Shown here in pieces: positions 9,297-18,244 of a stretch of 64,000 bases of DNA (position 1 is its first letter; every line of letters starts with the position of its first letter). The position numbers were made by a program, and so were the translations under genes. Location of the stretch: assembly GCA_016192525.1 (NCBI GenBank), contig JACPTZ010000017.1, forward strand, positions 1 through 64,000, in the 5' to 3' direction. This DNA comes from Planctomycetota bacterium. Its GTDB lineage: Bacteria; Planctomycetota; MHYJ01; JACPTZ01. The notes under the pieces are model-generated. The model saw nothing but the letters and a program-made list of their open reading frames with translations. It ran no database searches and was not told the DNA's origin.

Positions 9297-10962
9297 TCAA
9301 CCTGCCGGGACTGGATCGCGCACAACTCCCGGGTCGTCCCTCCGCCGCCACAACCACCAAAGGCCGCCGCCGCCGATCATCGCCACGACCGCGCCGATCA
9401 CGCCCGCCGGCTGTTGACCGAAGAGACTCGCCCCCACGCCCCACATCGTCCCGTAGACGAGTCCCAGCCCGAGAAGCCAGCACAACCCCACGCGACCGAG
9501 CGAGATCGCCGGCCGCACCCCGGGACACTCCTTCGCGATCGGCCCCCACCCGGGTCCGGGCGGACGCACGCGACGGTAGAAGGCCTTGAGATGTTCGCGG
9601 TCGTCGGCGGGGGTGGCCAGGGCGATCAGGATCGCGGGGAGCACCCCCCCCGCCACCACCACGAGGACTCCTCCACATCGGGGTGGCAGGCCACTCGTAG
9701 TACCAGAGAATCGGGTCGCGCAGGACGAAAGTCATGAGCGGCGAGAGGATCATCGCCGAGATCTCGGCCCACGCGTTGACTCTCCACCAGAGCCAGCGCA
9801 GGATCGCCACCACTCCGATCGCCGCGGTGCCGGTGATCACGTATTCAAAGGCCTTCGCGATGCTCTCCGTCAGGAACGCCGTGGCCACCGCCCCCCCCAT
9901 CACCAGCATTGAGGCCACCCGTCCGGCATTGACGTAGTGCCCCGCCGAGGCCTCCGGTCGCAGGAACCGCCGATAGTAGTCATTCACGAGGAGCGAGCCG
10001 CCCCAGTTCATCGACTGGGCGATCGACGACATGAACTCGGCGAAGAACCAGGCGACAACCGCGCCCCGAAGCCCGGCCGGGATCACGCGCGCCATGACGA
10101 TCGGGTAGGCCGCTTCGTGGTCGGGGGAACCGTTCGCCAGCCGCGGAAGGTCGGAGGCGGGCACGAGCACGATCGAGGCCAGCCCCACCAGCACCCAGGG
10201 CCAGCAACGGAGCCCGTAGTGGACGACGGCGTACCACAGGGTGGCGCCCATGGCGTGCCGCTCGTCGCGGCAGGAGGCCCACCGCTGAACCATCACACCG
10301 CTGCCGTCGGTGTTCTTCCACGCCCACCACTGGATCGCGAGAAAGGGGAGACAATATTCAAAGCCGATCCCCTCGAGCGGCAGGATCTGGAGGTGCCCCG
10401 CCGGAAGGGTGGCCGTGACGGCGTCCAGCCCGCCCGCGGCGTCGACGGCATGCCATGCCACCACCCCCGCGCAGAGGAGGATCGAGTCGGTCTTGCCCAG
10501 CCCCGTGAGGGCGGCGGTCACCTTGACCAGACCGGTCACGGCCCAGGCCCCCGCCGTGAAGCAGTTGAACAGCACCCCCCAGTAGAACGACTTGACCCCG
10601 CGCAGCACCGCCGCGCCGTCGCCGGAGTACCGGAGTTCCGTCAGCTCGACGTCCGTCACGACCCGCGCGGACCGCCAGAGCGGGGCGAAGAGAAAGACCG
10701 TCAGGACGGCGCTGATGCCGAATCCCCACCAGAGCCAGTTTCCCCAGAGCCCTTTCGAGCGCACGAGCCCGCTCACCAGGAGCGGCGTGTCCGAGGCGAA
10801 CGATGCGGCGATGAGCGAGGTGCCCGCCATCCACCACGGGAGGGTCCGGCCGGAGACGAAGTAGTCCTCGGCGCCGGCGGAGGCCTTGCGGCTCGGCAGG
10901 AGGCCGATGCCGAGGAGGAGGGCGAAGTAGACGAGGAGGACGGTCCAGTCGAGGGGGGTCAT
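9297..10962 (-). pseudogene. Sodium/solute symporter (SSS/SLC5 family), frameshifted near 9660-9680
   Basis: Twelve or more hydrophobic segments and family landmarks are visible: DYFVSGRTLPWWMAGTSLIA near residue 35, FVVQRWASCRDERHA-like VQRWASCRDERHAM in the middle, and MSSIAQSMNWGGSLLVNDYY. The first frame runs from ATG 10962 to about 9670 and then turns into Arg/Gly-rich nonsense. The expected C-terminus (VVVAGGVLPAILIALATP, ADDREHLKAFYRRVRPPGPG) continues in another frame down to the stop at 9297. Joined, the product would be about 555 residues, a normal length. This is a recent frameshift or an assembly error. The substrate is unknown. Confidence 0.85.
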
Positions 10963-10995
10963 GGAGCGAAGGGCCGAATGACGAGTGAGGACGGA

Positions 10996-11565
10996 TCAGT
11001 CCCCCGGACTCACCGGCCACAGGTCCGGCCGCTTCTGCGCCAGCCAGAAGAAGGCGTTGTGGACGAGGGCGTGCGCGATTTCGCCCCGCGCCAGCATGGC
11101 GGGGATGGTGGAGAGGGGCGAGAGTCGAACGGCGAGATCTTCGGCCTCGTCCGGATCGGGCGCGCCGGTGAGGGCCGCGCCGAGGGCCAGCCAGGTGATG
11201 CACGAGTTTCCCTGGATCGCCGGATTCGGGTTCACGCGTCCGATCTCGTGCCACTCCGGGGCGGTGTATCCGGTTTCCTCCTGGAGTTCGCGACGGGCCG
11301 CGGCGAGCGGCGGCTCCCCCGGATCGACCTGTCCGCCGGGGATCTCGAGCGTGACGCGGCCGGTGCCGTGCCGGTACTGCTCGATCAGAACCACCTGCCG
11401 GCGGTCCGGCGTGAGGGCGATGACGTTGATCCAGTCCGGCGCTTCCATCCGGACGAAGGTGTGGGTGCGGCCGTCGTGGGGGGCGCGGAGATCGTCTTCG
11501 GTGAGGCGGAAGATGCGGCAGGCGTAGGCGGGGCGGGAGGAAAGGCGGGTCCAGGGTTCGGGCAT
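10996..11565 (-). CDS. NUDIX hydrolase, ADP-ribose pyrophosphatase-like
   Basis: A 189-residue NUDIX protein. The Nudix box is complete: G78, E84, then RRELQEETGY with R92 E93 and the two following glutamates needed for metal binding. The preceding VVLIEQYRHGTGRVTLEIPGG is typical of ADP-sugar pyrophosphatases rather than MutT. It would cleave a nucleoside diphosphate linked to another moiety in the cytosol. The start is the ATG at 11565. The neighbouring symporter on the same strand begins 34 nt after its stop. Confidence 0.9.
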   Translation of the reverse strand: MPEPWTRLSSRPAYACRIFRLTEDDLRAPHDGRTHTFVRMEAPDWINVIALTPDRRQVVLIEQYRHGTGRVTLEIPGGQVDPGEPPLAAARRELQEETGYTAPEWHEIGRVNPNPAIQGNSCITWLALGAALTGAPDPDEAEDLAVRLSPLSTIPAMLARGEIAHALVHNAFFWLAQKRPDLWPVSPGD

Positions 11566-11696
11566 TCCGAGATCCTCCGTGACTCGGATCTCCGCGCCCC
11601 CCGCTCCGCTTCGAGGGAGGCCGGCGCAGAAAGGAGGAAGGGGGGAGGGGGAAACAACAACGGCCGACCACGCGCACGATCAGGGTTGACGGATCA

Positions 11697-12692
11697 CTAC
11701 CGCGACGTGAACTCGAACCGCGGCCCGTTTTCCTTCCACCAGGCGTCCCACTTCCGGGCCGAGAGTTCGCGGTCGGAGGTGCTCGCGTAGTACTTGTACC
11801 CGAATTCCTGGCCGGTCGCCTTTCGGAGGATGTCGAAGGCGAGGGCGCACTTCACCGCGTCCGAACTCTTCAATCCCTCAATCAGGATCGGGATCCCCTC
11901 CTTCGCCTTGAGCTGGACGAGCGACCCCGCCGCGGCGAACCGGAGTTCAGAGTTGTTCTTGTCCCCGAGATAGGTGAAGAGGTGCGGGACGGCCGACGGA
12001 TCGCCCTGGAGGCCGAGAATGCGGACCACGCGGATCCGGCTGTCCGGGTTCCTCTTGAGTTCGTCGAGCAGGAAGGACTGGGAGATCCGGGCCGGGACCA
12101 CGGCCAGGGCCTTCTCGGCCCGTGAGCGGAATTCGAAGTCGTTGTCGCCCAGCCCGCGGATGAGGGAGGGAACCACGTCGACCCCGGCGGTGGACACCTG
12201 GCGGAGGAGAGCATCGACCTTCTCGGGGCTCCGTTCGTTCCGGAGCGCCTCCACGAGGGCGGACGGATCGGACGACCCGCGGCCGGGAACCGGGACGGGC
12301 GCGGAGACGAACGGCTTCGCGGCGGGGTCGGCGCCGGCCTTCGGATCGAAGGGGGACGCCACGACGCCGCTGGACGGAATCGCGCCGATCTCGCCGCTCT
12401 TCTGGTTCGACTCCATCCGCTCCACGCGCAACTTGATGGCGCCGACCTGGCGGAGGAGCCGGTCGTTGTCCTCGCGGAGCGTCCGGTACTTGTCCTCCAG
12501 CTCGGTCATGCGGCGCTCCAGCCGGTCGTCCTGAATCGGCGCGGGCGGGAGGGACATCGCCGCCGGCGGCATCTGCGGCTCCGGCTGGGGCGGCGGAGGC
12601 GGGGCGCCTCCTCGACGCACCATGGACTGGCAGCCGACGGTGGAGAGGAGCGTGAGCACGACCGCTCCCCCGCGAAGGGTGAGGTGACGCAT
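11697..12692 (-). CDS. HEAT-repeat lipoprotein
   Basis: A 331-residue lipoprotein. The ATG at 12692 opens a signal peptide ending in the lipobox STVGC (Cys about residue 21). A Pro-rich linker follows, then a short coiled coil (LEDKYRTLREDNDRLLRQVG), and the second half is built of HEAT-like repeats (PSLIRGLGDNDFEFRSRAEK; VPHLFTYLGDKNNSELRFAA). It ends with KWDAWWKENGPRFEF, a tail seen on many planctomycete HEAT proteins (from memory). The likely role is a periplasmic or outer-membrane scaffold; no enzymatic residues are visible. Confidence 0.8.
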   Translation of the reverse strand: MRHLTLRGGAVVLTLLSTVGCQSMVRRGGAPPPPPQPEPQMPPAAMSLPPAPIQDDRLERRMTELEDKYRTLREDNDRLLRQVGAIKLRVERMESNQKSGEIGAIPSSGVVASPFDPKAGADPAAKPFVSAPVPVPGRGSSDPSALVEALRNERSPEKVDALLRQVSTAGVDVVPSLIRGLGDNDFEFRSRAEKALAVVPARISQSFLLDELKRNPDSRIRVVRILGLQGDPSAVPHLFTYLGDKNNSELRFAAAGSLVQLKAKEGIPILIEGLKSSDAVKCALAFDILRKATGQEFGYKYYASTSDRELSARKWDAWWKENGPRFEFTSR

Positions 12693-12868
12693 GGTGAGTC
12701 TCCCTACCAGGGCCGGCGCGGCCGGCACCACCTTCGAATCCCACGCCCCCGCGTGGGTGCGGCGGACAGAGGCTACTCTTTTTTTTTCGGTACTTCAAAT
12801 ATTATCGGTCGTTCCCGGACCCGACTTTTGCCGTGCGGGGCAAGCGAATCGGTGAGGTTCGACCCGGC

Positions 12869-13450
12869 TCAATGGAGGAGTTTCCCCAGCCACGGCGGGA
12901 GCGCGGAACGCCCCACGCGACGACCACCCTCGAACTCAGCGACGAAGCGGAAAGGACGGGTGAGACCGCTGTTGTCGTAGACCAGGATGTGGGGCAGTTT
13001 CCGGATCGCCGACCGGAGGTTCCGCAGGGTCCGAGGATACCGGGACCTCAGTTTCTCGGAAGGGACATCGTGTCCGCCCTGCGACACGCGCATCGCCACC
13101 CGTTCCTCCGAGATCGCTGGTCCGGCCAAACCGATGAAACAAAAGAGGACCTCGTATCCGGCCGCGACCGCGCCTTTCAAGAACGCCAGTTTCTCCCCTG
13201 CGGGATCGGAGAAGACTGTCTCGAAGGCAAAACTCTCCCTGCGCGAGACGAGGGCCCGGCGGAGCGCGTCGGCGGCCCGGGCCGCTCCGTACGGGTCGAG
13301 GCCCAATTCCCGGGCCAAGGTATCCGTGTTGATGAATCTCAGTCCGGCGGAGGCCAGATGGGCGTGATAGAACGTGCTCTTCCCAGCGCCGTTCGGCCCC
13401 GCGAGGGCCACGATGATCGGACGGCGATCGAGGAGCGAGGGGTTCTTCAC
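12869..13450 (-). CDS. Zeta-toxin-like P-loop kinase
   Basis: A 193-residue P-loop ATPase with Walker A GPNGAGKS (residues 18-25), the NTDTLARELG stretch and FAFETVFSDP, the pattern of zeta-toxin-like kinases that phosphorylate UDP-sugars or other small substrates. The GTG start overlaps the antitoxin stop by 4 nt (GTGA), giving an antitoxin-first operon. It is shorter than classical epsilon/zeta toxins (about 270 residues), so it belongs to the chromosomal zeta-like group. Toxicity is inferred from family and context. Confidence 0.85.
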   Translation of the reverse strand: MKNPSLLDRRPIIVALAGPNGAGKSTFYHAHLASAGLRFINTDTLARELGLDPYGAARAADALRRALVSRRESFAFETVFSDPAGEKLAFLKGAVAAGYEVLFCFIGLAGPAISEERVAMRVSQGGHDVPSEKLRSRYPRTLRNLRSAIRKLPHILVYDNSGLTRPFRFVAEFEGGRRVGRSALPPWLGKLLH

Positions 13451-13818
13451 CGCCGGGAAGCCTTGAAGCGGCGTCCCACGAAGCGGCCCAAGGTCGTCCG
13501 TCCCCCTTTCTCGGTTCGGACGATCAACCCGGGGCGGCCCGGGGCGGCGGCGTAGTGCGGGTAGGGAACCGTCTTGAGATAGCCGGCGAGGTTTCGCTCG
13601 CCCTCGCGAGTGCGCACGGACTCAAGGCATGCCGCGAGGGGTCTCGCCTTCCCGGCCTTCCGCAAGGCGAGGGCCCGAGTCCCGTCCAGAAGCGGCTCGA
13701 GGGCGCACCCGAGGCGCGCCCAGAACTCAATCTGACCGGCGATGGAACGATTCAGCCAAGCGCCGGCCAGCCGGGCGTCCAGCACGAGGTCGTCCGCCAG
13801 TTTCACGGGCTGGCTCAT
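13447..13818 (-). CDS. ParD-like antitoxin partner of the zeta-like toxin
   Basis: A 123-residue protein beginning MSQPVKLADDLVLDARLAGA, with LNRSIAGQIEFWARLG, a pattern of ParD-like (RHH-type) antitoxins. The C-terminal half is basic (TLGRFVGRRFKASRR). It is translated first and coupled to the toxin by GTGA overlap. A perfect 15-nt palindrome lies over its promoter, consistent with autoregulation. The ATG at 13818 may be at or next to the transcription start, which would make the mRNA leaderless. Confidence 0.8.
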   Translation of the reverse strand: MSQPVKLADDLVLDARLAGAWLNRSIAGQIEFWARLGCALEPLLDGTRALALRKAGKARPLAACLESVRTREGERNLAGYLKTVPYPHYAAAPGRPGLIVRTEKGGRTTLGRFVGRRFKASRR

Positions 13819-13824
13819 GCCTCG

Positions 13825-13853
13825 AAGGTAGCATAATGCTACTCGCGCGTCAA
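13825..13853 (-). promoter_or_regulatory. Toxin-antitoxin promoter overlapped by palindromic operator
   Basis: On the minus strand TTGACG (13853-13848) and TACCTT (13830-13825) are 17 nt apart. A perfect inverted repeat GTAGCAT-A-ATGCTAC (13828-13842) covers the spacer and the start of the -10. A repressor bound there would block RNA polymerase. Confidence 0.7.
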
Positions 13854-13910
13854 GCTGGATTCCCCCTGGAGTTACCCCGGATCCTCTGATCGTTGTCAAT
13901 CGTCATTTTC

Positions 13911-14062
13911 CGTAGCCCGGGCCTTCAGGCCCGGGAACCCCGTCCGCCCCGCATCTCCCGGCCCCCTTCAGGGGGCCTCCGCGCGCCGTGCCCCGGGAGA
14001 AGCCCCCTGAAGGGGGCTGTGGCCTCATCCTGGCGCCAAGTCCCCAGCCCGGAAGGGCTGGG
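13911..14062. repeat. Cluster of four perfect GC hairpins (REP/BIME-like)
   Basis: Hairpins: CCCGGGCCT/AGGCCCGGG (13916-13935, preceded by GTAG), GGCCCCCT/AGGGGGCC (13960-13977), AGCCCCCT/AGGGGGCT (14001-14018) and CCCAGCCC/GGGCTGGG (14043-14062). The second and third are near-copies in inverted orientation. No T-tracts follow, so they are not ordinary terminators. The leading GTAG is the tetranucleotide typical of REP elements. Confidence 0.8.
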
Positions 14063-14216
14063 CTGGTGGAAAACGCGACCCTCTGGAAAACTTCGGTGCG
14101 GGGACATGAACCGCGCTTCTCCCAGAGGGTCTGTGTGCCCTGCACATGGAACAACCCTGTCCACATCCTCATGTCGAGAAAAAGTACGCATTTGCCGGAT
14201 GAGCCTGAAATCGGGC

Positions 14217-14245
14217 TTGACAATTGCCGTGTGTGTGTGTGTGAT
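14217..14245 (+). promoter_or_regulatory. Promoter with a GT microsatellite in its spacer
   Basis: TTGACA (14217-14222) and TGTGAT (14240-14245) are separated by 17 nt. Bases 14229-14243 are an uninterrupted GT repeat ((GT)7G) spanning spacer and -10. Slippage would change the -35/-10 distance in 2-nt steps. The gene starts at 14299 after a strong GGAGGAGAGGAGG ribosome-binding site. Confidence 0.55.
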
Positions 14246-14298
14246 GATCGTGGCCGTCTTCAATCCCTTCCCGGATTCCCGGAGGAGAGGAGGCGGCC

Positions 14299-15690
14299 AT
14301 GCGCGCGTGGAGGAGACTGTTCGTTCTGTCGGCGGTGCTGGCGGGCGCGAGGGACCTGGCGGCGCAAACGCCGGGACCCGGCGGAATTGTCATCATCGGG
14401 GTGGATCTCTCGGGCCAGTGGGACCTGGACATGACGGTGTTGAACGCCTCGGATCCGGCAATGATCGGAAGGACCTTCACCGGCTCGTTCACCGTCTCGG
14501 GCGGCGTACCGGAGTATTCCGGGGAGGGCACCTTCAACGACCTGCCCGCGACGATCAGCGGGAACGGCGCCGTCGACCCGGCCGACGGGACGACGATCAT
14601 CCTCTCCGACCACATCGCGACCGACGATTCCACGACCACCTTCACGGCCACGCTGATGTCCGGCGATTTCGCAACGGGCGTCTTCACCGGCGGCACGACC
14701 GACGGGACGCAAACGTGGAGCGGGGTCTTCAAGATCGCCATCACCCGCCCGCCGACGCAGACGCCGCGGGAGCAACTGATGAACTACGACGAGGTGGCGT
14801 CGCGCACCCTCTCCGACGTCGCCATAGTCGCGGAAGCAGGCATGTTGGACGTCGCCACGAGCGCTCTGGAGCAGATTGGCAACGCTGCGTCCCGGAAGGA
14901 CAAGCAGGCGATTCGGACGAATGCGCTGCGATCGATGCTCGATATCAGGTCATCCGCATTCCGCCTCATCGAGGAGAACTCTCGCCTGGCGCGAACCGAA
15001 ATCTCAGACCGTCTCGACGCTGCCCCAAACGAGGAACGCGAGAGCCTTCGCCGATTGGCGGGTTCACTGAGGGCTGTGCTGGGTGAGGCCAGTTCGGGGG
15101 CGAAGACCGCGATAGACCGTGCTCTCAGAGACGGAAGAATGCTCATGCAAGATCGCCCTCCAAAGCCCCCCGAACTCGAGCGGAAGAAGCGGTGTTCCAT
15201 CAAGGTGAAGATTCGCTCGGTCCTAGCCAAGACGGACAATTGGCGGAAACTGGACCAAAATGGGGATCCCGTGGGAACCCTGTCTGTCCAGACTTGGTGG
15301 ACGGTGACTTCCGACGGAGAGCAGGTACAGGTTCAACCGAATGTGTAGTTTCTCATCGAAGTCGTGATGCCAGACGGACAGAAACGCAAGGTAGCTCTCC
15401 CCCTATGTTCCCAGCAACCCCCTACTCAGATCCCCAAAGGAGGCACCGACCAGCTGCTCAGGACCCCGTTGGACTGCGGGCGAAGGGAGATTGCAGACGC
15501 GATCATCAATTATCTCGAGCAGAATCCGGGCGTTGCGTTCATTGCGCAAGACTTCTCCGCTCACCTCACGATCAGAGTTGAAGTGGTGGGAACTTGCACG
15601 GGTCCGGGGAGCAATGCACACAATGTCACGGTAGATCTGGATATTTCGATCGATGCCAATGGCGCGGGAAAGGCGCAGTTTCCGAAATGA
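14299..15690 (+). pseudogene. Secreted hypothetical protein interrupted by an in-frame amber stop
   Basis: Signal peptide MRAWRRLFVLSAVLAGARDL..AAQ, then a Thr/Gly-rich beta domain (residues 30-155), a helical segment (about 160-290) and a C-terminal basic domain with CSIKVKIRSVL. TAG at 15346-15348 stops it after residue 349, but the same frame continues without gap (FLIEVVMPDGQKRKVALPLC...) to TGA at 15690, giving a 463-residue composite. The continuation keeps the alternating beta-strand character and uses the ATG overlap with the next gene. Function unknown. Codon use becomes less GC-rich after about 14.8 kb than in neighbours. Confidence 0.6.
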
Positions 15691-17022
15691 CAGGACGTCG
15701 GTTTCCTAGACCTGCGGTGAGCGCTGTGATCGTGTTGGGCCTGCTTGCGGGTGGGCTGTGGTGGCTTTTCGGAAAGGGAGAAACCAGTGTCCCAGCCGCA
15801 GGCCGCCCGAAAGACACGAAGACCGATTGCCGGCCGAGGTTGACCGCATCGCCCGACACAGACGGCACTTCCCATGAGCAAGCTCCAACATCACGCATGG
15901 AGAGTCCACAGGCTCCCGAGCCATCGCCGAACCCCGAATCGCCCAGTGACCTTGCATCGTGGAGCAAGTTCCCAGGATATCAAGAGTGCCCTCTTGCTAT
16001 TTGCGGGTTCTTCTGACCCTATTCGGAGCCAAGTCGGACTTGCTGCACTCTTCGGACTTCGATGCGAAGTCACCATCACCTGCGATGAGGCCGGCAGGTT
16101 TGCCGAAATCCAGGTTGATACACTCCCGAGGGCTGCCGTCTCTTGTTGGGGACCGTTCGAGAAGTCTGTCATGTCAGGTCGGATCTTCAAATCGGGAACA
16201 TTGGCGACAGAGGCGAGGAACGTCGTACTTGCGGCAGCACAGACGGGTGATCCGGGCTTGCGAAGGACCGCCTTCGCATGCCTCATCCGCTCGCCGTTCC
16301 CCGAGGCGGAACCCGTGCTGCTAGGCGCCGTCCGTGGTGGAGGGTCTTCGGCCTTGAGTGCGGTTGCCACTGAAGCCCTGGTTTCCTACAACTCATCGAG
16401 CGCCAAGAGCGCTCTCCTATCCGTCCTGGAATCGCCTCCCCCCTCGCATGCCGAACGCGTCTATCTGAAGGCGGCAGAGTCGGTAATGCGGGATAGCCCG
16501 CTCCACCCGGTGGTTCGCGATGCTATCTGGACACTCTTCGTCCCAGCCTCAGGAAGTCCGGGGTCGCCGCGGTCCCTATCGTCGAGCCTCCAGGGTGCGC
16601 TCGCCGGGATCGTTGTAGATGCGCTGGCGCGCTCCAAGGACGTTGAACTTTCAAGTCTCGTCGACCAAATCGCCGGCATCCCCGAAAGGCCTGATCTTCG
16701 AGTTGCAATCGCCTGTAGAGTCGCGAAGAGAGAAATGCCGGGATGGACTGAACGTATCGCCGCCTGGCAGAGTTCCGAACCGGACCCAAGATCGCGGGAA
16801 GCATTTGAAATCGTAACGCGATTGCTCGATGACCCCGGGGCGGCTGCCGCAATGCGTGACACATTGAAAGGAGATCGGACCCATCTAGAGCAAACACGTC
16901 TTGCCTTGAGCATGAGCAAGACTGTAGCCGAGCGACTGCGTTTGGAAGAAGAGGTGCGTCGCCTCGAGTCCCACGTCTCCATCCTTGTGGCTGCCCTGCC
17001 CGATCTGGAAAGCAGTGACTAG
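15687..17022 (+). pseudogene. Membrane-anchored HEAT-like protein, frameshifted near 15970-15990
   Basis: ATG at 15687 overlaps the stop of the preceding gene (ATGA). The first frame gives a basic N-terminus, one membrane helix (VSAVIVLGLLAGGLWWLFG) and a Ser/Pro-rich linker, and then dies at 16016. The frame one step over picks up at SSQDIKSALLLFAGSSDP and runs to 17022 with alpha-helical repeats (IRSQVGLAALFG, LRRTAFACLIRSPF, DLRVAIACRVAKRE) and a final coiled coil. Joined length is about 445 residues. It is probably a partner of the 14299 gene; both share lower GC and both are broken. Confidence 0.6.
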
Positions 17023-17107
17023 CGAGCGTTGGGTTGCGTGGGGAACGCGTTCGGTCTCTCAGGATTGGCGCGCTCTTCTCCGTACCGTCGGCGCGGGTCG
17101 TGTGAAA

Positions 17108-17146
17108 ACTCCGAACTCGAGTCAAGCGCGCATTCGGAGTGTTTTT
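17108..17146 (+). terminator. Rho-independent terminator after the HEAT-like gene
   Basis: Stem ACTCCGAA (17108-17115) pairs with TTCGGAGT (17133-17140), followed by GTTTTT. It follows the plus-strand stop at 17022 by 86 nt. Confidence 0.7.
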
Positions 17147-17173
17147 CGGCCGAGCTCCTCGCTGGGCCCTGCA

Positions 17174-18244
17174 TTACCCCTCTCCCACCACCCTCACCGT
17201 CCGATCCCCCTTCACCACCTTCCCGATGACCTGCGCGCGCTCGCCCCGTCGGTTCAGGCGGCGCGTCATCACCTTTGCGTAGTAGGGGTCGGCCACGATC
17301 GCCATCCCGATCCCCATGTTGAAGACCCGGTACATCTCCTCCCGCGGGACCTCCCCCAGTTCCTCCAGCCACGGGAAAACCGCCGGGACCGGCCAGGAGC
17401 CCTCCCGGATCTCGACGGCGCACCCCTCCGGCAGAATGCGCGGGAGGTTCTCGATCATCCCCCCCCCGGTGATGTTCGCCATCCCCTTCACCGCATGCTT
17501 CACCCGGTAGTGCGCGCAGCAGTCGCGGACACTCTTCACGTAGATCCGGGTCGGCGTGAGCAGCGCCCCGCCCACCGTGTCCCCCAGGACCGCCACCCGC
17601 TCGTCCGCCTTCAGCCGGGCCTTCTCGAAGACGATCTTCCGGGCCAGCGAATAGCCGTTCGAGTGGAGGCCGCTCGAGGAGAGCCCGATCACCGCGTCGC
17701 CGGGGCGGATCGTGCGACCGTCGATCATCCGCGACTTCTCGACGATTCCCACCGCGAATCCCGCCAGATCGTACTCCCCGGCGGCATACATCCCCGGCAT
17801 CTCCGCCGTCTCCCCCCCGAGGAGGGCGCAGCCGGCCTGCTCGCACCCGGCCACGATCCCCCGGACGATCTCCAGAAGCTGTTTGCGATCCGTCTTCGAC
17901 GTGGCGATGTAGTCGAGGAAAAAAAGCGGCTCGCCCCCCGTGACGATGAGGTCGTTCACGCTCATCGCGACGAGATCGATCCCCACGGTGTCGTGGCGGC
18001 CGACCGCCGAGGCGATCTTGAGTTTGGTCCCCACGCCGTCGGTGCAGGCGACGAGGACCGGGTTCCGGTAGTTCTGGCGGAAGAGCGGCTGATTGGCCGT
18101 GAGGGAGAAGAGGCCGGCGAAGCCCCAGGGGACATCGATCACGCGCGGGCCGTGCGTCCGACGCATGAGGGCGAGAATCTGGTCGACGGCCGCGTCCTTC
18201 GCGGCCTGATCGACCCCGGCGTCCTTGTAGGTGAGACCGGGCAC
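17174..18244 (-). CDS. purM: Phosphoribosylformylglycinamidine cyclo-ligase (AIR synthetase)
   Basis: Fifth step of de novo purine synthesis: ATP-dependent closure of FGAM to aminoimidazole ribotide. The 356-residue product has the PurM landmarks TYKDAGVD at the N-terminus, VACTDGVGTKLKIA (phosphate loop region), GIDLVAMSVNDLIVTGGEPLFFLDY, LLGGETAEMPGMY and ITGGGMIENLPR. The GTG start at 18244 overlaps the last base of the purF stop codon, so the genes are coupled. Length and motifs are normal. Confidence 0.97.
   Translation of the reverse strand: MPGLTYKDAGVDQAAKDAAVDQILALMRRTHGPRVIDVPWGFAGLFSLTANQPLFRQNYRNPVLVACTDGVGTKLKIASAVGRHDTVGIDLVAMSVNDLIVTGGEPLFFLDYIATSKTDRKQLLEIVRGIVAGCEQAGCALLGGETAEMPGMYAAGEYDLAGFAVGIVEKSRMIDGRTIRPGDAVIGLSSSGLHSNGYSLARKIVFEKARLKADERVAVLGDTVGGALLTPTRIYVKSVRDCCAHYRVKHAVKGMANITGGGMIENLPRILPEGCAVEIREGSWPVPAVFPWLEELGEVPREEMYRVFNMGIGMAIVADPYYAKVMTRRLNRRGERAQVIGKVVKGDRTVRVVGEG

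Noticed and set aside
15346-15348. TAG as pyrrolysine
   Set aside because: No methylamine methyltransferase context and no Pyl genes in view; nonsense mutation is simpler.
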